DNA of 40,718 bases from Flavobacterium aurantiibacter (GTDB taxonomy: Bacteria; Bacteroidota; Bacteroidia; Flavobacteriales; Flavobacteriaceae). The stretch covers positions 23,091 to 63,808 of the forward strand of contig NZ_NOXX01000220.1 of NCBI RefSeq assembly GCF_002251775.1, written 5' to 3'. The position numbers were made by a program, and so were the translations under genes. How positions within the stretch are numbered: position 1 is the first letter of the stretch; every line of letters begins with the position of its first letter. Of this stretch, positions 1-8,567 are shown piece after piece. The notes under the pieces are model-generated. The model saw only the letters and a program-made list of their open reading frames with translations. It searched no databases and was not told the DNA's origin.

Positions 1-1
1 G

Positions 2-199
2 CAAAACCAACTTGCAGCTAGGATATTTATCTTCGATCGAGAAGGAAAATTGATGAAACAGATTGCAACAACGGGTCAAGGCTGGGACGGTACATTTAAC
101 GGAGCTCCAGTTCCGGCTGATGATTACTGGTTCACAATTCAGTATTCAGAAGCAGGAGTAAACAAAGAATTTAAGGCACACTTTGCTTTGAAACGATAA
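2..199 (+). CDS. C-terminal fragment of a T9SS type B secreted protein (gliding motility-associated C-terminal domain)
   Basis: Only the last 65 codons are in the window; the gene enters from the left edge. The frame reads ...RIFIFDREGKLMKQI, then TGQGWDGTFNG, then PADDYWFTIQY, and ends HFALKR-stop. This is the typical end of the CHU_C / type B sorting domain of the type IX secretion system: a beta-strand with FDR.G, the GWDGT.NG turn, P..DYW..I.Y and a short basic end. In this family the domain directs export across the outer membrane through the T9SS. The passenger protein lies outside the window, so its function cannot be given. A strong terminator follows 22 bases after the stop codon. 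Confidence 0.9.
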   Translation, partial: QNQLAARIFIFDREGKLMKQIATTGQGWDGTFNGAPVPADDYWFTIQYSEAGVNKEFKAHFALKR

Positions 200-221
200 A
201 AATTAACCACCAACTTAAACT

Positions 222-253
222 AAAAATCCATGGTTATGCCATGGATTTTTTTT
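222..253 (+). terminator. Rho-independent terminator of the T9SS-secreted protein gene
   Basis: A perfect 12-bp stem (222-233 with 239-250) has the 5-nt loop TTATG and runs into a tract of eight T ending at 253. Because the stem opens with A5, the hairpin could also work on the minus strand. Confidence 0.92.
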
Positions 254-260
254 GTACTAA

Positions 261-290
261 TTGTCAGAACATCCAAAAACAGTATTTTTG
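261..290 (+). promoter_or_regulatory. Bacteroidota-type promoter for the lycopene cyclase-like gene
   Basis: TTG at 261-263, a 19-bp spacer and TATTTTTG at 283-290 match the consensus TTG-N19-TAnnTTTG exactly. It lies immediately after the preceding terminator. The predicted transcription start, near 296-298, is a few bases before ATG 303. The TTG at 261 could be mistaken for a start codon, but here it is better explained as the -33 element. Confidence 0.75.
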
Positions 291-302
291 GCAAAACAGT
301 CT

Positions 303-1001
303 ATGGAATATACATACTTGCTTTTTTCCTTTGCCTTTTTAATCGTGTGGCTTTTTGTTTTCGCTTCGCTGTCCGATTTAAAAAAGAGCATGCTTAAAGT
401 TAGTTTCCTTGGAGCACTATCAGGAATACCTGCACAAAATTGGTACCTGTCCGATTATTGGAACCCGCCAACCATTCTTGGTCAAGGGCACATTTCTGTT
501 GAAGATATCCTTTCGGGCTTCGGAATAATCGGTTGCACGGTTTTCTTGTTTAACGCCGTGTTTAAAACCAAAGAAGTCCCAAGCTTTCAGCCACAAAATA
601 AGCTGTTGACATATCTTTTTGCGCTCGGGATAGCAGGCGTAATTCTCGCGCTATACATTGGGATAAATACCATGATAGCCACCTCCTCTTTATTCTTGAT
701 TATAGCAATATTTATGCTTTGGAAAAGACCCGATTTACTAAACCGAGCAATTATATCCGCACTATTTTCTTTCACTTTAGCGTTCGTAATTTACTTCACA
801 GTTTTTACTGTAATAATGCCCGGTTTCTGGGAAAGCGTTTGGAAAGTTGAATCCGGATTATTGCGAACTTTTTTGGTGGGTGAAGTTCCTCTAATCGAAG
901 CTTTTTGGTTTATCAGTTGGGGGGCTTTCTCAGGTATTGTCTATAATTTCTACAAAGGAACCGTCTCCGTTCCAAGCCGATTTGTGAAACTCGTAACATA
1001 A
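303..1001 (+). CDS. Integral membrane protein, lycopene cyclase domain-like
   Basis: A 232-residue polytopic membrane protein with about six or seven hydrophobic segments. Two segments carry similar acidic motifs: GHISVEDILSGFGIIG in the first half and GEVPLIEAFWFISWGAF in the second. That tandem arrangement, and the total length, resemble the fused CrtYc-CrtYd type lycopene cyclase domain, in which each half has a P/S-x-E-(D/E) motif at a membrane edge. If correct, it would cyclise the ends of a carotenoid in the inner membrane. No carotenoid gene (crtB, crtI, crtZ) is nearby, so the substrate is uncertain. The start is set at ATG 303 because an in-frame TTG at 261 coincides with a promoter -33 box. 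The gene appears monocistronic. Confidence 0.6.
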   Translation: MEYTYLLFSFAFLIVWLFVFASLSDLKKSMLKVSFLGALSGIPAQNWYLSDYWNPPTILGQGHISVEDILSGFGIIGCTVFLFNAVFKTKEVPSFQPQNKLLTYLFALGIAGVILALYIGINTMIATSSLFLIIAIFMLWKRPDLLNRAIISALFSFTLAFVIYFTVFTVIMPGFWESVWKVESGLLRTFLVGEVPLIEAFWFISWGAFSGIVYNFYKGTVSVPSRFVKLVT

Positions 1002-1012
1002 AAAACAGTCTC

Positions 1013-1036
1013 TACTACTTAGTTGAAAAAGTAGTA
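1013..1036. other. Short perfect hairpin upstream of pabB
   Basis: TACTACTT (1013-1020) pairs with AAGTAGTA (1029-1036) across an 8-nt loop. No T tract follows, so it is a weak terminator candidate at best. It lies in the 75-bp gap between the lycopene cyclase-like gene and pabB. Confidence 0.4.
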
Positions 1037-1076
1037 ACTATACACTTCAAAACGCTAGGTTTCTTACCTTAGCACT

Positions 1077-2384
1077 ATGATTCAACGAAACAGATTTTCT
1101 TTTCCAACAATCAACATTAACGTGTTTGAAAACAAGCTTCGCGAGTATGCTCTCACGCAAGAATACGCCGTACACTTAAATTCTAACGCAAAACAAAATA
1201 GTTGTACGTTTTCGAAAATATATGCATTCGGTTCTAGGAATGCCTCCGAGTGCCGTAGTGCTAATGATTTAAATCTAGCAGCAAGTCTTGTATCAGTTCC
1301 CGATTGGAAGTTCATTGCCATCGCATACGATTTTAAAAACTTGTTCCATAACAATCACTCGTCCATTCCTGCATCTATAGCTTTTCCTAAACTCATAGTT
1401 TTTGTACCCGAATTTATTTTTATTGTGGAAGATGAAATTGTTTTGGAAACTTTTTTAGATTTCGCTGCCGCAGAAGAATTAGTATATCGAATTGCCAATG
1501 TTCAAGAAACAGAACAGTACAAGAATTTAGTGGCAAGCGAGGTTACACCGCTTCTCAGTAAACCCGACTATCTTGCACGCACAACTAGAATCTTGGCGCA
1601 TATTCAGGCAGGCGATTTCTATGAAATAAATTTCTGTTTTCCGTTTCAAACGAAAATTGATAGTCCAGATATTAGCGCATTATATTCGGCGCTTAACGCA
1701 AAGTCAGAGGCTCCTTTCTCAGGTTTTTTCAAATGGCATGAGAAAGTCGTCGTCTCATCTTCTCCGGAACGTTTTCTGCGAAAGCAAGGTTCAAAATTGA
1801 GTTCACAACCCATCAAAGGAACTGCACGAAGAAGTAGCGAACCCGAAATCGATGAAAAACTGAAATCAGCACTAAAAAGCAACGCAAAAGAACGCGCCGA
1901 AAATGTGATGATAGTCGATTTGGTACGAAACGACCTTTCTAAAGTCGCAACCAAGAATTCTGTTCGAGTAGAGGAATTATGTGAAATTTACAGTTTCAAA
2001 CAAGTGCACCAGATGATTTCAACGATTTCCTGTGACCTTCGCGCAGAAACGAGCTTTTTTGATATTCTGGAAGCTACTTTTCCCATGGGAAGCATGACCG
2101 GTGCACCTAAAGTTGAGGCTATGAAATGGATTGATGTCTATGAACCCAGCGCGCGTGGCATGTACAGCGGAAGTTTCGGTTATATAGCACCAAACGGCGA
2201 TTTCGACTTGAATGTCATCATTCGATCGATTCTTTGTGATACGAAATCGGGCGAAACAACGTTCTCCGTTGGAAGCGCCATTACTGCAAGCGCAGATCCA
2301 GCCGAAGAGTATCAGGAATGTTTGCTTAAAGCAAAGGCAATGATGGAAGTTTTAAATCCGATTTCTGTTGAGCAAGTTCGTTAG
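1077..2384 (+). CDS. pabB: Aminodeoxychorismate synthase component I
   Basis: A 435-residue chorismate-utilising enzyme. With a glutamine amidotransferase partner (PabA) it converts chorismate to 4-amino-4-deoxychorismate for p-aminobenzoate and folate synthesis in the cytoplasm. The C-terminal half holds the chorismate-binding core: DLVRNDL (about 281-287), MTGAPK (340-345), GMYSGSFGY (361-369) and GSAITASADPAEEY (399-412). The PIKGT motif (245-249) has the lysine that separates PabB from anthranilate synthase TrpE, which has PIAGT. The N-terminal part is short and divergent, as in Bacteroidota PabB. No pabA or pabC is adjacent. The gene begins at ATG and its 3' end overlaps the tilS start by 17 bp, suggesting a pabB-tilS-dsbD operon. 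Confidence 0.92.
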   Translation: MIQRNRFSFPTININVFENKLREYALTQEYAVHLNSNAKQNSCTFSKIYAFGSRNASECRSANDLNLAASLVSVPDWKFIAIAYDFKNLFHNNHSSIPASIAFPKLIVFVPEFIFIVEDEIVLETFLDFAAAEELVYRIANVQETEQYKNLVASEVTPLLSKPDYLARTTRILAHIQAGDFYEINFCFPFQTKIDSPDISALYSALNAKSEAPFSGFFKWHEKVVVSSSPERFLRKQGSKLSSQPIKGTARRSSEPEIDEKLKSALKSNAKERAENVMIVDLVRNDLSKVATKNSVRVEELCEIYSFKQVHQMISTISCDLRAETSFFDILEATFPMGSMTGAPKVEAMKWIDVYEPSARGMYSGSFGYIAPNGDFDLNVIIRSILCDTKSGETTFSVGSAITASADPAEEYQECLLKAKAMMEVLNPISVEQVR

Positions 2385-3687
2385 TCGATTTAGCAAAATC
2401 GTTCAGGAGCAATTCCCTGAACTAAACAAGGCGCGCTTGCTTGTAGCAGTTAGTGGCGGAATCGATAGTATGGTTTTAACGGATTTACTGCTCGCAACAA
2501 ACTTTTCAATCGGAATCGTTCATTGTAATTTCCTGCTTCGAGGTGTTGAAAGTGATGAAGATGAACAATTTGTTCGCACTTTCGCGGAAACGCAGCGGAT
2601 ACCCTTTTTTAGCACGCGTTTCGACACCAAATCGTTTGCCACGAACGCCAAAATATCCACTCAGGAAGCCGCCCGAATTTTGCGCTATCATTATTTCGAA
2701 GAAATTCGAACTCAACAGGCGTTCGAGTTTATTCTGACGGCACATCATTTAAACGATAGCATAGAAACCGTTTTGTTTCATCTGACGCGCGGAACCGGAA
2801 TCGATGGTTTGTTGGGAATTCCGAAACGCAATGGGCGTATCCTTAGACCTTTACTGTCTTTTTCTAAAGAAGAAATTCTAGAATACGCCGCAGTGAGAAA
2901 TCTCAGTTGGCGAGAAGATGCTTCGAACGCAAAAACCGATTATACGCGAAATAAAATTCGACATGAATTACTGCCGATTTTTAAATCGTTAAATCCGAGT
3001 TTCGAAGCTAGTTTCCACTCAAGTATTCTAGCTTGGGAACAAACGCAGTCCCTCGCTACCGATGCCGCCGCCGCCGTATTAAGCCAGGTTGTTCAAGACA
3101 GTAACGGATGTAAAAAATTGTACATACCGGAATTGTTGAAGTTTCCCAATTATCAAGCCTATTTGCAATTTTGGTTGGCCGATTTTGGTTTTCATGCATG
3201 GAATGATATTTACAATTTACCTTTCGGAGAAACGGGAAAACACGTTTTTTCCGAGGATTATGTCCTGACAAAAGATCGGGATTTTTTACTTCTTTCTTTG
3301 AAAAAGGAGGAACCACCGATACATGTGGAGATCAAAACCATTCCGTTTGCCTGGACAGAACCGATTGCATTTTCGGGCACTTACGTAGAATCATATCAGA
3401 AATCAACACGAACGGAAATATACGTTGATTCCGATATGATTTCTGGGAATTTAAATCTCAGAAATTACGTACAAACTGATAAATTTGCTCCTGAAGGAAT
3501 GTCTGCCGGAACCAAAAGTGTTGGGAAGTTTTTAAGAGACGAAAAGGTATCTTTGGAGTATCGAAAGAAAGCACTGGTTTTATGCGATTCGGAACAAGTT
3601 ATTTGGGTCGTGGGATACCGTGCAAACAGAAATTACCTCGCAACAACACAAACTAAATCAATTCTTAAGTTCACTTTGTATTCATGA
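2368..3687 (+). CDS. tilS: tRNA(Ile)-lysidine synthase
   Basis: A 439-residue PP-loop ATPase that adds lysine to C34 of the CAU-anticodon tRNA(Ile), so that it reads AUA. The ATP-pyrophosphatase motif SGGIDS is at 29-34, followed by HCNF, HLNDSIETVLFHLTRGTG and the R-P-L-L segment typical of TilS. The C-terminal region (about 360-439) matches the TilS C-terminal domain, with KSVGKFLRDEKVSLEYRKK and a W-V-V-G-Y-R-A-N end. The start is a TTG inside pabB (17-bp overlap). It puts the PP loop at the usual distance from the N-terminus and no better ATG exists before the motif. The stop overlaps the dsbD start by 4 bp. Confidence 0.93.
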   Translation: MSKFVSRFSKIVQEQFPELNKARLLVAVSGGIDSMVLTDLLLATNFSIGIVHCNFLLRGVESDEDEQFVRTFAETQRIPFFSTRFDTKSFATNAKISTQEAARILRYHYFEEIRTQQAFEFILTAHHLNDSIETVLFHLTRGTGIDGLLGIPKRNGRILRPLLSFSKEEILEYAAVRNLSWREDASNAKTDYTRNKIRHELLPIFKSLNPSFEASFHSSILAWEQTQSLATDAAAAVLSQVVQDSNGCKKLYIPELLKFPNYQAYLQFWLADFGFHAWNDIYNLPFGETGKHVFSEDYVLTKDRDFLLLSLKKEEPPIHVEIKTIPFAWTEPIAFSGTYVESYQKSTRTEIYVDSDMISGNLNLRNYVQTDKFAPEGMSAGTKSVGKFLRDEKVSLEYRKKALVLCDSEQVIWVVGYRANRNYLATTQTKSILKFTLYS

Positions 3688-5705
3688 AGAAAATACTTTC
3701 TTTTTTCGTTTTGCTCTTTGCCTTTTCGGCAGTGGCGCAGGTTATTCAGCCTGTAAAATGGCAAACTGCTGTTGAAGATAACGGCAATGAAACGTTCACT
3801 TTGGTTTTCACCGGAAAGATCGATGCCGGCTGGCACGTTTATTCGCAAACCACACCCGATGGCGGTCCGCTTCCGTTATTGGCAACATACGAAGCTGCGG
3901 GAAAAGGTTATGATTTGATTGGAAAAACTACAGAAAGCAAAACAAAACGCGCGTTTAACGATGTTTTTGGTGTGGATGAAGTTTTCTTTGAAGGAAAGGT
4001 TGTTTTACGCCAGAAAATTTCCCGAAAAAATCCGAAGATAAAGTCTGTTGTTGCGTCACTTTCCTATCAAGTTTGTGAAGAGAAATGCATTAACGAAGAT
4101 AAAACCTTTACTTTTTCACTACCTGAACCCACGGTTTCCACTCCAGTAGCTAGTGAAAGCAATACGGTAACTGCTGTTGATACGGTTTCAAAAGCTGTTG
4201 ATACTGCGGCAGTTGTTACCAATGTCGCAACCTCAAAAAAGGTGGAAAAATCCGCGGAAATTAAAGCAGAGAAATCGGATGACAAGAGTATTTGGAGCAT
4301 TTTTCTTTTAGCGTTTTTAGGCGGTATTGTTGCCACTATAACGCCTTGTGTTTTTCCGATGATTCCGATGACGGTAAGTTTCTTTTTGAAACAATCGGGA
4401 AGTAAGGCGAAAGGTCGATTTAATGCGATATTTTACGGCTTTTGCATCGTATTGATTTGCGTATTGATTACGTTGCCTTTTCATTTGTTGGAAGGAGCAA
4501 ATCCAGACGTTTTTTCAGAGATTTCGACCAACGTTTGGCTGAATGTGTTCTTCTTTATCATTTTCAGCATTTTCGCCGTTTCATTCTTTGGCGCATTCGA
4601 AATTACCATGCCAAGTGCTTTGGCTAACAAAGTTGATTCGGCTTCGGACCGCGGCGGCAAAATTGGTATTTTCTTTATGGCGCTTACGCTGATTATCGTA
4701 TCGTTTTCCTGCATTGGTCCTGCATTGGGATTCGTTTTAGGAACATCGCTTAATTCGGATGGCGGCGCATGGATTTTATCTTTAGCGATGTTAGGATTTG
4801 GCCTCGGATTGGCTTTGCCGTTTATGTTTTTTGCTTTAGCGCCTTCTTTACTTGGAAATCTTCCAAAATCGGGTGGTTGGCTCAATACGGTCAAAGTTGT
4901 TTTTGGTTTTATTGAATTGGCATTAGCTTTTAAATTTTTATCGAATGCCGATTTAGTGTTGAATGCGCATTATCTTGAACGTGAAGTATTTATCGCTATT
5001 TGGGTTGCTATTTTCGGCTCATTAAGCTTGTACTTGTTCGGAAAGATTCGTTTCCCGCACGATAGTCCGCTGGATCATTTATCCGTTTCGCGAGCATTAC
5101 TTGCTGTCTTAACGTTTAGTTTTACAGTGTATTTAATTCCCGGATTGTGGGGCGCGCCCTTAAAGTTAATTAGTGCATTTCCGCCACCTTTAACGTACAG
5201 TGAAAGTCCGAATGGCTTTGGAGCAAGTGTAACTACCGAAAGTGCTACAGCTTTACCGGATGGTGCCGTTGCTGGTCCGCACGGAATTGCCAGTTTTGAA
5301 GAATACGAAGCTGGTTTAGCGTATGCAAAAAAGGTGGGAAAGCCCGTATTAATTGATTTTACTGGAAGAGCTTGCCAAAATTGTAGATTGATGGAAGCCA
5401 ATGTCTGGTCGGATCAAGAAGTATTAAAAATTTTGAAGAACGAAGTTGTGCTCATTTCGTTGTTTGGCGATGAACGTACCAAATTACCCGAAGCCGAGCA
5501 ATACATTTCTAAAGAAACCGGAAATAAAATTGCTACCGTTGGGCAAAAATGGAGCGAATTCCAAAGACAACGCTACGGCACGAACGCGCGTCCTTACTAT
5601 GTTTTGATGAATCACGAGGAAAATATTTTAAATGAACCTGTTGCGTACACACCGGATATAGACACCTATTTATCTTGGTTGAAAGAAGGTGTAAAAAAGT
5701 TTTAA
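3684..5705 (+). CDS. dsbD: Thiol:disulfide interchange protein DsbD
   Basis: A 673-residue inner-membrane electron carrier that passes reducing power from cytoplasmic thioredoxin to periplasmic thiol proteins. The order is signal peptide (1-19, ending AVAQ), an alpha domain with the cysteine pair C131/C135 (VCEEKC), a variable Ala/Thr/Val/Lys linker (150-200), a membrane domain with eight or so helices containing C222 (TPCVFPMIPM) and C343 (FSCIGPALG), and a C-terminal thioredoxin domain with C564/C567 (ACQNC). All three redox pairs of DsbD are therefore present. It overlaps tilS by 4 bp (ATGA). Likely clients in this window are the two TlpA proteins, the thioredoxin at 16683-17117 and apocytochromes handled by CcsBA. 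Confidence 0.93.
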   Translation: MKKILSFFVLLFAFSAVAQVIQPVKWQTAVEDNGNETFTLVFTGKIDAGWHVYSQTTPDGGPLPLLATYEAAGKGYDLIGKTTESKTKRAFNDVFGVDEVFFEGKVVLRQKISRKNPKIKSVVASLSYQVCEEKCINEDKTFTFSLPEPTVSTPVASESNTVTAVDTVSKAVDTAAVVTNVATSKKVEKSAEIKAEKSDDKSIWSIFLLAFLGGIVATITPCVFPMIPMTVSFFLKQSGSKAKGRFNAIFYGFCIVLICVLITLPFHLLEGANPDVFSEISTNVWLNVFFFIIFSIFAVSFFGAFEITMPSALANKVDSASDRGGKIGIFFMALTLIIVSFSCIGPALGFVLGTSLNSDGGAWILSLAMLGFGLGLALPFMFFALAPSLLGNLPKSGGWLNTVKVVFGFIELALAFKFLSNADLVLNAHYLEREVFIAIWVAIFGSLSLYLFGKIRFPHDSPLDHLSVSRALLAVLTFSFTVYLIPGLWGAPLKLISAFPPPLTYSESPNGFGASVTTESATALPDGAVAGPHGIASFEEYEAGLAYAKKVGKPVLIDFTGRACQNCRLMEANVWSDQEVLKILKNEVVLISLFGDERTKLPEAEQYISKETGNKIATVGQKWSEFQRQRYGTNARPYYVLMNHEENILNEPVAYTPDIDTYLSWLKEGVKKF

Positions 5706-5749
5706 CGACAACGACTCATTTCTGCGACAGCGATTGCAAAAGCAAGCGT

Positions 5750-5835
5750 ACCGCTATAAAACGCGAACAACTGCGGTTAAAAAGTGGCGACCTAAGAAGC
5801 CGTTTTTTAAACTGCAGTTGTGCGTTTTATGAGGT
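5750..5835. terminator. Long imperfect inverted repeat between convergent genes
   Basis: The left arm, from ACCGCTATAAAACGC into ACAACTGCGGTTAAAAA, pairs with the right arm TTTTTTAAACTGCAGTTGT and then GCGTTTTATGAGGT. The stem is about 30 bp with a few bulges, over a loop near 5786-5803. It sits 45 bp after dsbD and 72 bp from the 3' end of the minus-strand AAA+ gene, so a bidirectional terminator is the simplest reading. Confidence 0.7.
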
Positions 5836-5856
5836 ACCTTGACTTGGAAAGCGCGG

Positions 5857-5902
5857 TGCCCGGCGTTTTTCGACAAATAGTTACGACGCCGGGCAGTTGC
5901 CC
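5857..5902. terminator. GC-rich hairpin at the 3' end of the AAA+ gene
   Basis: TGCCCGGCGT (5857-5866) pairs perfectly with ACGCCGGGCA (5886-5895). An alternative small hairpin, GGGC-AGTT-GCCC, lies at 5891-5902. It sits 5 bases past the AAA+ stop codon on the minus strand, with a short AAAAA/TTTTT run at 5866-5870 on the plus strand. It probably adds to termination or mRNA end protection. Confidence 0.5.
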
Positions 5903-5907
5903 AAAAA

Positions 5908-7371
5908 TTACAGACCGCTCACGTAATTCGCGTACAAATCGCGGAACGTGGTACTGTTTCGAACCCGATTTTTTGCGAGTTTCTTTTGTGCGGCGAGTCC
6001 CCAAAGTAATACCTCGGCAATAAAATAGCGGTCGGTTTTGCTAGCGTTTGCCGCATATTGATCGACCAATTGGAATAGGGCAGGGTTGCGTTCGAGCTCG
6101 GCTTTGTAGGCACGATCGCTCTGATCTTCGGTTAGAACAATTTCACCTTCGTTGAAAAACCAAGTATAAATATCTTGATAAACGGAAGGTTGATTTGGCT
6201 TTTCGAGCTTTTCGATTTTTGGGAAAATACTCGTAAAAATCGACTTAACTGCTTCGTCGAGAATAAGTTGCGCAACATATGCGGCGCCTTCTTGTTCGCC
6301 TTCGTAAACCAACTCTACTTTACCCGTAATTGCGGGAATGACACCGATGAAATCGCCCAAACGAATGGTCGTTTTGTTCTCGCCAGAGCGCAACGTACGT
6401 AACTCGGCAGTGCTTAGCAGATTTTCGAAAGCGGTAACCGACAAACGTGCACTAACACCGCTCTTCTGGTCGATGTATTCACTTTCGCGCGCCGAGAAAC
6501 TAATTTGTTCGAGCAAATCGCGGGCTAATTCCGGGATGTACACCTGTTCTAAACGCGTATCACTAGCAGTTTCATAGGAAGTTATTTTCTTGGCAGTTTC
6601 GATATCAATCGGATAATGCGTTAAAATTTGCGAACCAATACGGTCTTTCAAAGGCGTAACGATGCTTCCGCGGTTGGTGTAATCTTCGGGATTAGCCGTA
6701 AAAATAAACTGCATGTCGAGCTCCAAGCGAAGTTTAAATCCGCGAATTTGAACATCGCCTTCCTGCAAAATATTGAAAAGCGCCACCTGAATACGGGCTT
6801 GCAAATCGGGTAACTCGTTGATAACGAAAATACAACGGTTGGCGCGTGGAATCATTCCGTAGTGAATTACTCGGTGGTCGGCGTACGAAAGCTTCAGGTT
6901 CGCAGCTTTAATGGGATCAATGTCGCCTATTAAATCGGCTACGGTAACATCGGGCGTAGCTAATTTTTCGGAGAAACGTTCGTCTCGGTGTAGCCATTCA
7001 ATCGGGGTTTGGTCGCCATGTTCGGCGATCAGATTTTTCGCATAGAAGCTTACAGGAGCAAACGGATCGTCGTTAATTTCCGAGCCTTGAACCACGGGGA
7101 TGTACTCATCGAGTAGGCCAATCATGGAGCGTGCAATTCGGGTTTTGGCTTGGCCTCGCAATCCTAAAAGATTGATGTTGTGGCCGCTGAGAATGGCGCG
7201 TTCTATTTCAGGTAAAACAGTTTCGTGATAGCCAAAAATACCCGGAAAGGCATCTTGTTTTGCGGCAATTTTTGCCTTCAGATTTTTCTTAAGTTCTTGT
7301 TTTATTGATTGATACGAAAATCCGGCTTTTTTGAGTTCACCGAGGGTTTTCAACTTTGTTAGCTCGTTCAT
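5908..7371 (-). CDS. AAA+ ATPase, MoxR / magnesium-chelatase I-like, paired with a VWA protein
   Basis: A 487-residue AAA+ ATPase. Walker A is GLRGQAKT (about 70-77); the A before K is normal in MoxR-like ATPases. The Walker B region reads IFVINELPDL (about 182-191), with Asn where Asp is usual. Next come the FTANPEDYTNRG sensor-like segment and LKDRIGSQI, which carries an arginine-finger-like arginine. MoxR-type ATPases act with VWA proteins as chaperone-like or metal-insertion machines. The gene just upstream encodes a VWA protein whose stop codon ends 1 nt before this ATG (7371), which implies translational coupling. A longer start at 7413 would overlap that gene by 41 bp and is less likely. 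The target is unknown. No bacteriochlorophyll or cobalamin genes are nearby, so true Mg-chelatase activity is unlikely. Confidence 0.85.
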   Translation of the reverse strand: MNELTKLKTLGELKKAGFSYQSIKQELKKNLKAKIAAKQDAFPGIFGYHETVLPEIERAILSGHNINLLGLRGQAKTRIARSMIGLLDEYIPVVQGSEINDDPFAPVSFYAKNLIAEHGDQTPIEWLHRDERFSEKLATPDVTVADLIGDIDPIKAANLKLSYADHRVIHYGMIPRANRCIFVINELPDLQARIQVALFNILQEGDVQIRGFKLRLELDMQFIFTANPEDYTNRGSIVTPLKDRIGSQILTHYPIDIETAKKITSYETASDTRLEQVYIPELARDLLEQISFSARESEYIDQKSGVSARLSVTAFENLLSTAELRTLRSGENKTTIRLGDFIGVIPAITGKVELVYEGEQEGAAYVAQLILDEAVKSIFTSIFPKIEKLEKPNQPSVYQDIYTWFFNEGEIVLTEDQSDRAYKAELERNPALFQLVDQYAANASKTDRYFIAEVLLWGLAAQKKLAKNRVRNSTTFRDLYANYVSGL

Positions 7372-7372
7372 G

Positions 7373-8479
7373 TTATCTAAGTCTCTTTTTTCTATTGTTT
7401 TTATAATCTTCAAAAATCATTTCTCCCAAACCTTTAAGTCCGGTGTAGAAGGCTTTTCCTTGATTGGCCTGCGTAAAGTTGTTTACAAATCGTTGTAAAT
7501 AGGGGTCTTGAGCAATCATAAAGGTAGTTATCGGGATGTGTAGTTTTTTAGCTTGTCGTGCCACGTTATAGCATTGTTCTACGATATATTCGTCGAGTCC
7601 GTTACTGTTCATGTAATATCTACCGTCTTTTTCGCGCACACAGCTGGGCTTTCCGTCGGTAATCATAAAAATTTGCTTGTTGGTATTTCGCTTTCGCCGA
7701 AGAATATCGAGCGCCAATTGCAAACCTGCTACGGTATTGGTGTGAAAAGGACCAACTTGTAAATAAGGCAAATCTTTTAATTGAACCGGCCAGGCATCGT
7801 TTCCAAAAACAATGATGTCGAGTGTGTCTTTTGGATAACGCGTTGTAATGAGTTCGGCCAGCGCCATGGCTACTTTTTTGGCAGGTGTGATACGATCTTC
7901 GCCGTAGAGAATCATACTGTGACTGATGTCGATCATCAGTACGGTGCTCATTTGCGATTTATATTCGGTTTCGTTTACGAGTAAATCGTCTTCGGTAAGT
8001 TGTAAATCGGCTCCGAAATTATTTTGGTGTGCGTTTCGCAGACTGGCGGTTACGTCGATAAGTTCGGGTGCATCGCCAAATTGGTAGGCACGGTGTCCGC
8101 CGGTTAGTTCGTCGCCACGACCGTCGGATTTACTTCCGTGGTTTCCGGTGCCTCGTTTGGCAAGATCGCCGAAGATTTGTTCAAGTGCCGATTTTCGAAT
8201 GAGTTGTTCTAGTTTAGAAGAAAGCTCGGTTTCGCCACTGCCGTCGGGTCGGATTTCTTGTCGGATGAAGCCGCGTTCGATTAAATCTCGGATAAAATCG
8301 TCGATGGTGTATTCGGGAGTTGTTAGTTGATATTCGTCGTCGAGCTGTCGTAACCAGTCGATTGCCTCATCGAAATCTCCCGAAGTATGAACAATGAGTT
8401 CTTTAAAAATCTCGAACAGCTTGTCGAAAGGGTCTTGTGGCAGCTGTTGGTAGGCACTAAATTTAAATCCAGATTTCAT
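7373..8479 (-). CDS. VWA-domain protein, partner of the AAA+ ATPase
   Basis: A 368-residue protein with no signal peptide or membrane helix, so probably cytoplasmic. The N-terminal half is mostly helical and charged, with a Gly-rich segment (about 107-130) before the VWA fold. The metal ion-dependent adhesion site is complete: DISHS at 184-188, T249 within HTNTVAGL, and D275 in MITDGKPS. It precedes the AAA+ gene by a 1-nt gap, the usual order for MoxR/VWA or ChlI/ChlD-like pairs. The VWA protein probably recruits the substrate for the ATPase. A TAAAGGTA box (minus strand TACCTTTA, 8484-8491) lies only 4 nt before ATG 8479, which would give a nearly leaderless mRNA. Specific function unknown. 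Confidence 0.85.
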   Translation of the reverse strand: MKSGFKFSAYQQLPQDPFDKLFEIFKELIVHTSGDFDEAIDWLRQLDDEYQLTTPEYTIDDFIRDLIERGFIRQEIRPDGSGETELSSKLEQLIRKSALEQIFGDLAKRGTGNHGSKSDGRGDELTGGHRAYQFGDAPELIDVTASLRNAHQNNFGADLQLTEDDLLVNETEYKSQMSTVLMIDISHSMILYGEDRITPAKKVAMALAELITTRYPKDTLDIIVFGNDAWPVQLKDLPYLQVGPFHTNTVAGLQLALDILRRKRNTNKQIFMITDGKPSCVREKDGRYYMNSNGLDEYIVEQCYNVARQAKKLHIPITTFMIAQDPYLQRFVNNFTQANQGKAFYTGLKGLGEMIFEDYKNNRKKRLR

Positions 8480-8567
8480 AACCTAAAGGTACGTTTTACG
8501 AATGTGAATTGTTTGCGAACGAGTATTAATCTTTAGTTAAACCAAAAACGCACGGATTAACGTTTCT

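Noticed and set aside
1077..2384. Anthranilate or isochorismate synthase
   Set aside because: The PIKGT motif indicates aminodeoxychorismate synthase, and no trp or menaquinone genes are adjacent.
4067..4336. Open frames antisense to dsbD, pabB, pcrA-like and other genes
   Set aside because: All lie within well-supported genes on the other strand and follow from codon bias.
5807..6023. Open frames over the inverted repeats between dsbD and the AAA+ gene
   Set aside because: They are reverse reads of the hairpins and the AAA+ gene end and have no family features.
5908..8479. Magnesium chelatase (BchI/BchD) for chlorophyll synthesis
   Set aside because: The pair is only distantly similar and no tetrapyrrole or photosynthesis genes are in the window.
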